Positions 1-9,913 of a stretch of 64,000 nucleotides of DNA are shown in pieces (the stretch's first letter is position 1; each line of letters begins with the position of its first letter). A program made the translations under genes and the position numbers. The stretch comes from Apiospora phragmitis (Eukaryota > Ascomycota > Sordariomycetes > Amphisphaeriales > Apiosporaceae), in the NCBI GenBank assembly GCA_038363925.1, contig JAQQWL010000013.1:2418001-2482000 (forward strand), written 5' to 3'. The notes beneath the pieces are model-generated. The model saw only the letters and a program-made list of their open reading frames with translations. It did no database searches and was not told where the DNA came from.

Positions 1-1400
1 TCGCATATATGGGATCTGAGACGGCGCGAAAGTTATCTGCATATTTCACGACCCGACAACGAAGAGGAACAAACGGCCACCGTCGCCATCCTTTTAAATA
101 CTGATGTCAAGGGCATATGGGAGAGACTATCGGCATTGAATGCAAGGTCATGCCAAGATTTTGTATTGCACCATTGTCAGCAGCAAATCAATCTACAGGC
201 AGATCCTTCAGCACATCCCTGCGCTCTACTATCCATCATCTTTCCATACGACACCCTCAGAAATGCCATAAAACATGGTTTCAGCCTTAAATCTATCGAG
301 TCCCTACTTCCTGCGGGCATGGGTATTCATTCAGAACATGACGAAGATGGGAACACTCTGCTCATCGACGCACTCCTTTCTGCATCCAAGGATAGGTACC
401 AATTGGTGCATTTTCTTCTTCAGAGGGGAGCAGATCCCTGCGTAAACGGGCTGACCTTGACTGTGCTCGAGGCCACCCTATGGACTACCAAGACTCCCAG
501 AGATGCAAGGAAACTGGTCACTGCTGGCCCTGCGGCGGGACTCTTGGACGATGAGGAACATGACAAAGTTGCTTTGACTTTGTTCAGAGAACTTCTCGAG
601 CTGGGAATACCGATCAACCGAAGTTCAGGCCACCAGAAGCGATGTTCAAGACCTCTACTTGTGCCTCTGATAGAGTCTGGCGCGGATCTGTTCTTGATTC
701 AGCAGGTTGTGGCTGCTAGGGCTAAAATCAATGAGCAACGCGAAGAACATATTACTACCCCCCTGATTTCTGCCCTTGAAACAGATCAGATGGAATTTGC
801 TCGGTGGTGGATTGAACAGAGAGCAGACGTGAATGCTTCTGGGGCCAACATTTGGCTTAAGTACTCTATTCTATCCTACGCCTGCCATAAGGGGACATCA
901 CTCACCCAACTTCTTATCGAGAACGGGGCTGATGTGGATCCCCCAGAGAAATCGTACGCATGTTCGCCTATGGAACAAGCGTTGGCAAATGGTAATGTTG
1001 AGATCGTTATCATGTTACTCGCCCACGGCTTCAAACTCAACCAAACCAGGGGATGGGGCGAGCTGGACTTCGCTGTTGATCAGGCCGCACGGCATGGCCA
1101 GTTGGACATCCTGAACATTTTTGTTGAAAGTGGGGGGGGGAGAGGGGGGAAAGCATCTACCCGGGAGTTAGTGGATTTGATAAAGCATTTCACCATGCCT
1201 ATCGGTCTGGCCACCCCGGCATTTTTATGTACTTGGAACAACATACGGGATGGACAACGTCCGCGGTTATCTCTTCACTGGAGGCCAAACGAAAGGAGCT
1301 CGGACGATGGCCTTGGCCCTTGAGTCCTTCTCAACGCAGCCTGAAGTGTTTGTCGGATTCAGAGTATTCGTCGGAGTCGGAATCGGAATCGGATTCCTAA
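1..1400 (+). CDS. Ankyrin-repeat protein, 5' partial, one frameshift
   Basis: The reading frame is open from base 1, so the gene starts outside the window; there is no in-frame ATG near 136 (that codon is TTG). Ankyrin repeats are visible, for example around 355-450 (helix pair ending LLQRGADP), 760-835 (ending WIEQRADVNASG), 880-940 (LLIENGADVD), 970-1040 (MLLAHGF) and 1075-1125. Such repeats are protein-protein scaffolds; no enzyme domain is seen. In the first frame the ORF stops at 1321-1323, but a poly-G tract at about 1126-1149 precedes it. Reading one base back after this tract gives a further ankyrin-like segment (AYRSGHPGIFMYLEQH), then a coil and an acidic Ser-rich tail ending at the TAA at 1398-1400. 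I therefore infer one base missing in the G tract and the true end at 1400. Partner and role unknown. Confidence 0.75.
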
Positions 1401-3259
1401 TGCCTAATTTTCTGTCTCGAATGAGCTAGGTTTTCACTTTGATGCCTCACTGCTCCCTCTACTCTCTTTACGTCCCTAGGCGGTGTCAACGATCGGTTGG
1501 GACGACTGCCTAGCCTCGCTTCTGGTCATCCTGGCTACAGAATACTAAAAGTTCAATTCATTAGTGAAGTCTACATGCTTCTTTCCTTTGTCTTCACGTG
1601 TACCTACTTGCGCAACATATGGAAGAGTAATCTCTGTGACACTCTTAAGGTGGAAACCATATCCAACGGCCTTCTCCGGGCCGCTACAGCCGCCACGAGT
1701 AACCAGTGTATGAAAGTGGAATGGTCTGCCCAAATTGAACGTTCGATTGTTGGTAAGAGTGCTCGAGGCTGTGTACACCCCTTATAAATTCCTGGTGTCA
1801 GTCTCCATATCAGATGGGACTGGGTAGCCCTGCCAGAGACTGGTGCTTTTGGGTGAATACTAGTCTCATACAAGATATATGAACTTGGCTATCACCTTGG
1901 AACGTCTGATCTCTGCTAGCTTTGCTCGCTGGTGATCCTCTTCAACTTTGATTCATATACCAGGTCAGCCCGGCAGAAATGGACAACTCACGCATATATT
2001 ATTGCCCTATTATATACTTACGTTGGAAGCAAACATATTACATCCCATTGCCATCGAAACACATAAAAGCCTCCCTATATTATGTATGACCCGTGCCGTA
2101 CCTACGCATCAGCTCGATTTTTGCTGTGAAAGCTGTCTGCACCTCTTCCGCTGCCGTTCGCAGTAAGCTATGCCAGTCTTTGCTGGTGGCCAAAATCCAA
2201 GACCACGTGAGGGTATATTCCCTGCAGCGACCTCTGCTAGTACCATGAATGACGTGGGACACATACATACCATCCGATCCGGAGGGCGGTGGCGCATGGT
2301 TAGTCGCCGGATAAGGAGCGAAGATCTTTTTCAATTAAGAACCCATCCCCGGGGCGGCTCAGCCGGCAAGCGCCCCGGCAGGAACCACGTGCCACGTGAA
2401 GCGTGACGGGGAATCCGGGATCGTCAATGCGATTTCCCCTTTTCGTCGTGTTCCTAGACGATTCTCTGTGTGATGATGATTACGAAGAGCGTATCTCGCC
2501 TAACCTTGCCCCCGCCAGCCCGCCCCGTTTCCATTGCCGATATGATTACCCCATCGGAACGCGGGGTTCTATTTCGGTGTAGGGACGATCCTGAACCTGC
2601 TGTGCTGCAGACGATGACGTCTCGGTGTCGCCCTGTGGCTGAATCCCGTGCCAATCAGCGGTGCCGTCATTAACCCGCGGGGGTGGTTGAGCAGCAGCAG
2701 CCACGGAGGCGTCCCCCGTCCACTGAGCGGCCGCGGTCACGTCGCACCGACCCCAGATGCCCTGCTTGTCAAATGGCGGACGTTTGACGAAAGATCGGCG
2801 TCACAAAAGATCCAGGGCGTTCTAACGGTTTTTTCTTCTTCTCGCATACTCATGCCGCAACGTTGTATCGCATTTGCCCCGGTGATATATGATATGAATT
2901 TTCAGGCGGCGGCGGCGCGAATATGATTGAGATCGACCGGACCTGTGCAAATAACTGGTTTAGGCCTTCTGCAGGCAGCCGGCAGGTGTCTCCTGACATC
3001 ACAAACATGCTTGGCAGCTTCAAGTCCATGTTAAGAGCGGCTATCATACTGTATATAAGACTGCAAGGGTGCTTGATGCAGCGCTTAAGTATGGACTTGA
3101 TAATATTTGTTCTTTCTTACCAAGTATCAAAAGGGACTACTGTTTCGCTGCAGAACAAATCTCGAGGAATAATAACAATGCACCAAGGGCCTAACCATTC
3201 GCTTCCTACAAAACAAATCATTGCCAATCCCAACACCCTACCAGGTCACTGAAGTGGTC
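1401..3259. other. Intergenic, no supported gene
   Basis: About 1.9 kb. Only short ORFs (under 110 codons) without recognisable motifs, overlapping on both strands. GC content is ordinary, with no RIP signature. I see no RNA gene or repeat. Confidence 0.5.
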
Positions 3260-3985
3260 ATGGACGAGTCCCCTCATGTGAGTAAATAGTTCCATCCATG
3301 GCTCTGAGGGTATCCGAAGGTGGCTGACCTCAACAACAAGGCAGCACAGGGGTCCCAGGTATCTACATTGGAAGAGTCTGATGATGCCACTGACACAATC
3401 ATGACTCAAGATATCCCACAACGGGTGAATGGAATACCTCAAATCAACGGAGACAACACTGTCCCACGCCATGGGGCCACCGTCCATGTGCCGGGTACCA
3501 TCACCAACTCCCCTGCCATTACACACAATGGTGTGCTGGAGACCACCAACTCAGCAGCTGATCTGGCTCAGATTCCCAGGGTCGTTGAACCTAACATGCA
3601 CCAGTCCACGATGATGCCCGCCGCCTCGTTGACCAATAACACATCACTGCAGCCCGAGGCGCCATTACCCAGGGAGCTGGCCGGTCCACCTCCTGTTGTC
3701 GTCAGCCGCCAGGAGTGGACGAATCGTCGAACATCTAGAGCTGCTCTTGTCAACGACTGGCGACCCGTCTCCAGCCCGAATGGGGTCACAAGCCATCAAG
3801 ACCGCACGACCCTCTCGAGCTGGCACAATACGCAACCAAGCGACGAGCCATGGCATCACATTAACGAGTTTGACCATCTAGGGCCGCCTCAAGAGACCAG
3901 CCACCCCAACGCAGATGGGAGCCCCAGAAGTGACATTGGTGCTGTTGCTGGGTCCAGTCCCCGCAGTCCAGAGCAAGACGACTGA
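3260..3985 (+). CDS. Hypothetical disordered protein, two-exon model
   Basis: Not recognised. A long ORF runs to TGA at 3983-3985 but its 5' end has no ATG at its first codon (GTG at 3320). Upstream, an ATG at 3260 opens six codons that end at a good donor GTGAGT (3278). An acceptor AG at 3318-3319 restores the frame, giving exons 3260-3277 and 3320-3985 and a protein of 227 residues. The 42-nt intron would be unusually short, so this start is tentative; the first internal ATG lies near 3403. The product is rich in Pro, Ser, Thr, Asn and Asp, has few hydrophobic segments, no signal peptide and no cysteine pattern, and is probably intrinsically disordered. It may also be a chance ORF. Confidence 0.4.
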
Positions 3986-4160
3986 ACTTCATTGTCGGGA
4001 TGTTGGCGATGGAGAGAAAGAAAATCTAACATGGAACTGCGTTCAGAAAAAAGAGAAATTCAGGGTAGGTAGAATGTGCTTGCAAGGCGGACAGAGTGCG
4101 CAAAACAAGGCTGGGTAAATTGATTGATTTGGGCAAAGGCTGTTTTTGTTTTTGCTTCTT

Positions 4161-4976
4161 CTATTCAACGTATGTCTCTGGTAGACCAATACACCTCACC
4201 ATAGACCCGGAACCGCATGATCTATGGGAACCCTCCTGGGCTTCCCATGCCAACCAATCTGATCTTGTCGTGCTGTGAGAAGGAGCGAGTTAGTAACTGA
4301 ACAGAACAGAACGACACAAGGCACTCGAAAAAGATGGAGAATGAAGAAGAAAGCAGCCATAATGTAACGTACGGTAACAAGCCCATCCCGTTCACCTTCC
4401 ACACGCCCAGCGCCAGCGCGACCAGCTGGGCCGCGATATACGCCAGCTTGACCTGGATGAGCCGCCCTTTGTTGGTCTCGCTCTCGAAGCGCTCGAAGGC
4501 CTGCTGGGTGCCGAGGATGCCGAGGATGGGGTTCTTGAAGGCCATGAAAACCATCATGATGCTGAAGATCTGCAGCGAGTTGCCCGACATGTACATCATG
4601 ACGGCCGTCATCGGCAGGTTCTTGAGCGGGCCCAGCGCCACCTCCCACGCCTTCTTGAGCTTCAGCGTGTCCATCTCGTCCGTGGTGGGCTGCTTGCGCG
4701 GGGCGACGGCGGTCGAGGACTTGGCTTTCTTATCCTGCGGGCGGGGAAGAAGTGTTGGTTAGCAATCAAGTACAGGTAGAGTTCGAGTAGGTCTGCTTTG
4801 CGCCGAAAGAACAGGTAGTCTGGGTAATATGACGATGTATTTACCTTGGAGCTGCCGCTTAATTGAGACGGATAACCCGGCGGGTCAGGAATGCTGCCAT
4901 TCTTTGATTTGGCCGGCGGCGGTGACTGGAGGTCGGCGACCCATGTCGGTATCGTGGTCGTAGTCGTAGTCGACAT
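4161..4976 (-). CDS. EMC4: ER membrane protein complex subunit 4 (EMC4)
   Basis: EMC4 (DUF1077 family) belongs to the ER membrane insertase complex that inserts tail-anchored and multipass proteins. Three exons: 4845-4976, 4373-4734 and 4161-4272. The introns have GTAAAT..CAG and GTACGT..CAG ends and preserve the frame, giving about 201 residues. Visible landmarks are a hydrophilic N-terminus (MSTTTTTTIPTWVADLQ), the conserved stretch KAWEVALGPLKNLPM, a first membrane segment with MMYMSGNSLQIFSIMM, a second with AAQLVALALGVWK, and the conserved end GLLPTTRSDWLAWE, which only appears when the second intron is removed. This splice-dependent motif makes the call strong. The last residues after WEAQEG are less certain. 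It is divergent from the Zn2Cys6 regulator. Confidence 0.92.
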
Positions 4977-5703
4977 TTTGGTTTGTTTGGGTCTGGTAGT
5001 ATCGTAGGCGATCAAATGATCGTTGCAAGGCTGGATGCGCACAATGGAACAAGGTGGTGTGGTAGTTGATCAGCTAAGCCTGTATCAGCTCATAGCCACA
5101 ACAACCATAGCTGACGTCAGCCACATGTGGCGGTACAGCCCAATCAATGATCCTCTTTCATCCCAAACTCCAATGTTTAAACTCGGACAGCTATTTCCAG
5201 TCCAACGTCATTTGGCCGCATTCGGGCCAGCCTCCTTAGAACAATATCAAATTGGCCGAACAACTTCTTATTCATTGTGAATTTGACCTCGCATGCAGAC
5301 TACAATGGCATGCCGCCTGCTAAAAGAGGGACAAACTCACTCAGTAGTAGGAAGGATACGGAGTACACTAGGCATATTTAGGGGCTGTCGCTAAAGCTCG
5401 ACAGTGGCCAATCAGAAGATGATGTTTGCGAGCAGACCAGTGACGTACAAGTCAGCTTACTCCACTATCTTGTTCAGGGAGTAAGACGAGTGATGAGAGA
5501 GCTGAGAACGCATCTCTGACTTCTGCTCTGACCGTATCTCCCTAGTGACTATTTTATACCTTTCCTGCCTGAATATCCGCTGGAAGGTCCGCTGGCTACA
5601 CACGCAGATCGCTAACGATAAGTGGTGGTTACTTACCTGTGTAGTGCTCGGTTGGGTGATTGGATGTAATATCTGGTCGGCAATCTATAGATCTGCAAGG
5701 AAT
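4977..5703. promoter_or_regulatory. Divergent promoter region EMC4 / Zn2Cys6 regulator
   Basis: About 730 bases between two divergent start codons (EMC4 at 4976 on minus, regulator at 5704 on plus). It must hold both promoters. I see no unambiguous TATA box; a GTGACTATTTTATACC stretch near 5545 could serve the plus-strand gene. No further gene seen. Confidence 0.4.
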
Positions 5704-7602
5704 ATGCCTCCGGTGACTTCCAAACCTCGCAGGCTAAAAGTGAAATCAGGCTGTCGGAAATGCAAGTGAGTCGCCCCCCTTCCTCGTCAAATTACCCCTT
5801 TTGGGAGAGGAGCACCTTTACTCACCACAACCTCAAATGGTAGGATACGTAAAGTCAAGTGTGACGAAGGCCGGCCCGCCTGCGACCGCTGCTTCTCCAC
5901 CGGCCGCGTCTGCGACGGCTACGGCGTCTGGGGCGGCGGCGGCAACGGCTTCGGCTCCCGTCCGGCCGGGCCCCGGCCCTGCGAGGCGGTACTGCCACAC
6001 CGCGGGCTCTCCCCAATCGGGGGCGGCAGCAGCAGCAAGATTACCGCCGCCGAGCAGGACTGCTTCGAGTGGTTCTCGTGCAAGGCCGCAACGAAGCTGC
6101 AAGGCATCTTTTGTATTACGTTCTGGTCGCAGCTGCTGCCCCAGGCCTGCCTCAACGAGCCAGCCATTATGCACGCGTCGCTGGCACTGAGCTCGACGCA
6201 CCAGAAGAACGTGATCAACAGTAGCGACGTCGACCCGTTGTTGTCGTCGGTACCCCCCTCTGGGGAAGATCGTTGCGTGTTGGACAAAAGCGACGAGTTC
6301 ACCCTCGTGCAGTACAGCAAGGCTATCCAGCAACTGCAACCCCATCTCGCCACCGCCGGAAAAAGCAGCAGTGCCGCCTCCATCCGCGTGGCCCTGATCG
6401 CGTGTCTGGTGTTCGCCAACCTCGAGTTCTTGAATAGTCGGTACAACATCGGCATCGCGCATCTGCACAGCGGACTGAAGCTCCTCGGCGAGTTTCAGGG
6501 GTATGCGCTCGACGGCGACGAGCCCGTCCTCGTGCTCAAGCCGCCGCGCGACTTTGTGGATGAGTGGATCGCCGATACCCTCACCAAGCTGCTCGTGCAG
6601 GCCAATCTACACGGCGCACAGGGGATGCCGTACCCGCGCCTCGTGATGCGCATCACGACGACGCCGCTGCCGAGCTTTACTTTTCACACCGTCACCGAGG
6701 CCCGGCAGCATCTTGACCAGCTGTTCAACGACGTCCTTTACCTGGCCGAGGATAGCCGGCGACTACGCACCAGCACCAGCAGCAGCGGAAACACCAAACA
6801 CAGCGACATCGAGAAGAGGAAGTTGACGAGGCGGCAAATCAAGATCCTCACCGGTCTTCATACCTGGCACAGCACCTACACGGCGTCCCGCAGCCTGATG
6901 AAGAGCACGCTAAGCCCCTTCACGCACTACGGCTACCTGCTGCTTCTCAGCATGTACCACCAAGCACAGATCATGGCAGCCGTGTGCCTCACGGCCGACG
7001 AAACCGAAGCCGAAGCCGTGTACGACGCCCACGCGGCCAGCTTCCTGGCCATTGTGCGGCACTCGAGCGAGCTGCGCCGCCTGGTCCGCTACGAGGCGCA
7101 CTACAACCCGCTGGTGCAGTACACGAGCAAGATCGCGCAGTCGACGGCCGACATGGGCTGGATCCCGCCGCTGTACTACACGGCGCTCAAGTGCCGGGCG
7201 CGGCGGGTGCGGCTGCACGCGCTGCGGTTTTTGGGGTTCAAGCCGCACAAGGAGGGGATCTGGGATACGGAGGTGGCGGCGATCGTCGTGCGCGAAGTTA
7301 TCCGGCTCGAGGAGGGGGGAGGGGGCGATGACGTTAGGAGTATTAGTAGGATCACGGACCCCGCCGTGGCTGTTGAGGTGCCTACGGAGGAAGAGTTGGT
7401 GGGGATACCGACGGTACCGGTCGCGCGGAGGTTGCATGATTTCCATCTGAGGTTGCCGGATGATCTAGCGGGGAAGATTGTCATTAGGTATAGGCAAGGT
7501 CCTAGGAGTAGCGGTGCGCTGCTCTGTATTGGGGAATACGACCTTCTCAAGAGAAAGTGGGAGGATGGCTGGAGTGAACAAAGGAGTTACAAGTCGATAT
7601 AG
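5704..7602 (+). CDS. Zn2Cys6 fungal-type transcription factor
   Basis: Nuclear DNA-binding regulator, about 606 residues, from exons 5704-5765 and 5844-7602. The intron (GTGAGT..TAG, 78 nt) sits inside the zinc cluster, a common place in this family. Joining the exons gives the full binuclear cluster with Cys at residues 17, 20, 27, 34, 37 and 44 (C-RK-C-KIRKVK-C-DEGRPA-C-DR-C-FSTGRV-C). A Gly/Ser linker follows, and then a long helical region typical of fungal regulators, starting near the motif FEWFSCKAATKLQGIF. I chose the ATG at 5704 because the cluster is then close to the N-terminus as usual; the frame is open further upstream. Target genes are unknown, and neither neighbour (EMC4, U1A) is an obvious target. 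Confidence 0.9.
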
Positions 7603-7895
7603 CATTGGATGAAACCGAAAGTAAGCACCAAGGCTCAGAACAGTTATCGCCATTAACTCGGATCATCAGAGCCCATGAGATGTTAGCAAACAGCTAGGGC
7701 TATGTCCAAACACCGTTACAAAATCTGCATCATATAATAAAAGCTTTATCCTTATTTCAACCTCACCCCTGACAACATAGTGCCGCATCATTGGCCTGAA
7801 GCTCTGCAACAGAATGTAACTGGGTCTTATTCATGGGTATCATTATCGCAGTAAAAAGCGTACAGCAACTACTACTATTGGTCTGCTAAGCCTCT

Positions 7896-8800
7896 CTACT
7901 GTCTCTGGTACGTAACCTTCATCAATTTGTTGCTCTCGCCCAGCGCCATGCCGGCCGTCTGCTCCTTGGCCGAGATGGCGCCGGCCTCGGCCTCGTACTC
8001 GACGAAGGCGATGCCGCGGCGGCCGGGCACCAGGCGCACCTCGCGGAAGCCCTCGAAGCGGCCGAAGATGCCCGTAAGCAAGTCGATGTCGTAGTCGTCT
8101 GGCAGGTTCTGCACGAACAGGATCTTGTTGGGCGGCAGGTACTCATCGGGCACCACCGTGTTGGCGGTCGGACCGGTCGACTTGAGGCCACCGCGCGACG
8201 TCTTCGCGGGACGGTTGGCGTCGGTGGGCGCGGCGGCGCCGGGGCGCTTGAGGCGCTTCTGCTCCTCGGCGGCTTCGGCGGCCCTCTTCTTGTCTGTGGA
8301 GGGAGACGTGTCAGTTTCCAATGTTCTGAGATAATCTCGTAGCCAGCTTCCTGAATGTACATACCCTTCTCAGCGACACGCCTGCGCTTGTGGAGCTCGA
8401 ACTCCTCGTCGTTGCCGGTCTTCTGGACGGTGGCGTCACTTCTAGTGCGGGCGAGGGCGAGCTGCATGGGCTTGTCGAAGAGCTCGAAGCCCTGGACCTC
8501 CTCGATGGCCTGGAGGGCCGACTCGGGCTTCTCGAAGACGATGAAGGCCTGGCCCTTGGCCTTCAGGTTCGTCTTGGCGACGATGTCGATGATGGTGCCG
8601 TACTCGGAGAAGATGGCATCGAGAGCGACTTTCAGAGGTTCCGGCTTGACGCGCTCCTCGAGGTTGCGCACGTAGACACTGTTTTCCAAGAAAGAAATCG
8701 CGGTTTCACGTTAGCAAAGCAAAATTCACCAACCAAGCCAGGGAGTGTATGTGTCGGAGTGCAATGACACATACGTGGCAATGGGTGTGTTTGACGCCAT
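7896..8800 (-). CDS. U1 snRNP A / U2 B''-type RRM protein
   Basis: Spliceosomal RNA-binding protein of 245 residues with two RRM domains, as in U1A/U2B'' (yeast Mud1). Exons 8775-8800, 8365-8678 and 7896-8293; introns GTATGT..CAG (96 nt) and GTATGT..CAG (71 nt) keep the frame. Exon 1 encodes only MASNTPIAT and completes RRM1, whose RNP2 is VYVRNL and RNP1 is KGQAFIVF. A basic Lys/Arg/Ala-rich linker follows, then RRM2 with RNP2 ILFVQNLP and RNP1 RGIAFVEY, ending at MKVTYQRQ. In this family RRM1 binds a U1 or U2 snRNA stem-loop. The sequence alone does not separate U1A from U2B''. Confidence 0.9.
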
Positions 8801-9913
8801 TTTTCTTCAATATGTTACCGAGCCAGTAAGAATTCTTGATAAGACGGGTGGCTTTTGTGGTTTTGATATGCGACGGATGATGTTGAAGCTGTCAAGAAGA
8901 AAAGAATCCGAGCTTGAGGCTCCAATGCGCCTGTAGCAGCAGCCTTGTGCTAGAAGTGGGGATCAGGGAACAAAAAGTTAGCGGATACCTCAACCAAATC
9001 CCTGTGCTCGTCGTTCTCTTTCCTTTTCTGGAGTCTCGACAAGGGACGACAAGGGCCGACAACGAACAGGGCAACAAAAGAGTCTCTCCGCAGAAATGCT
9101 GCTTCTTGACTCTACTTAGTCTAATTGTACAGAGGTATGATTCCTGAGGCATTCACTACTTTTGGTATGCGCATCAAATTGGCACTTGTTGGTATCTCTG
9201 AGATGCTCATCCCATACAGTGGGAGAAATCAGGGGTGCTGTCCTGTCCTGACTTGTCCTGTCCTGCCAAGCAATGAAGCATGGGCCATATGCAAGTACTA
9301 GCGGGCTTCCCCCATGCCTGATAGAGTTGAACGGTGCATTCCCTAGCTTCTGCCCCCTAGGACATGCAGGTCGCTGCTCGGGCGGATTTGGTGGAGAAGG
9401 AACGGTCCGGCCGGAATTTCGATGTCGAAAATCGGGCAAGGAGCAATTGTTTCTGGTTTCTGGCAATCAACATCTACCTCTATATTCCTTCGACGATGCC
9501 GATAACTTGCAGCCGCAGTTCTTGACGAGCGATACCCCGACCGAGCAGGATCCCGCGATCTGATCTGACCAGCCGTTGGACGATTCGACGAACCAGACGA
9601 TGCGCATGTGACGCGACGTTGCTCGACTACCCCTCCACGACCTCCCTGTCGCATCCCGCCACCCCTTCTATCCCGATACACAAGGCCTAGACAGCCTGTG
9701 ACACTCCTCCTTACCTAGATCACTGCACCATAGGGGACTAGCGGTCTACCTTGCAGTCGCATCCTGGGAGAGTCACCCCGAATCGCATCCATCTGTTCAA
9801 TAGTTAGCGATCAGCGCCTTCAGCCAACTAGTTAGCCGGAAAAAGGACGACCGTCCGTACAATAGCAGATACCAAGAAACAAGCTTCTATTTGGTGTCTA
9901 CACCTCCTTCGCA
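8801..9913. promoter_or_regulatory. Divergent intergenic region U1A / beta-adaptin
   Basis: About 1.1 kb between divergent start codons. It contains a short degenerate repeat of TGTCC/TGACT at 9238-9268 and small ORFs without motifs. No gene supported; promoters of both neighbours must lie here. Confidence 0.4.

Noticed and set aside
136..138. Start codon of the ankyrin gene
   Set aside because: The codon is TTG and the frame is open to base 1, so this is not a start but a gene cut by the window edge.
6910..7446. 178-codon minus-strand ORF
   Set aside because: Antisense shadow of the Zn2Cys6 regulator, no motif.
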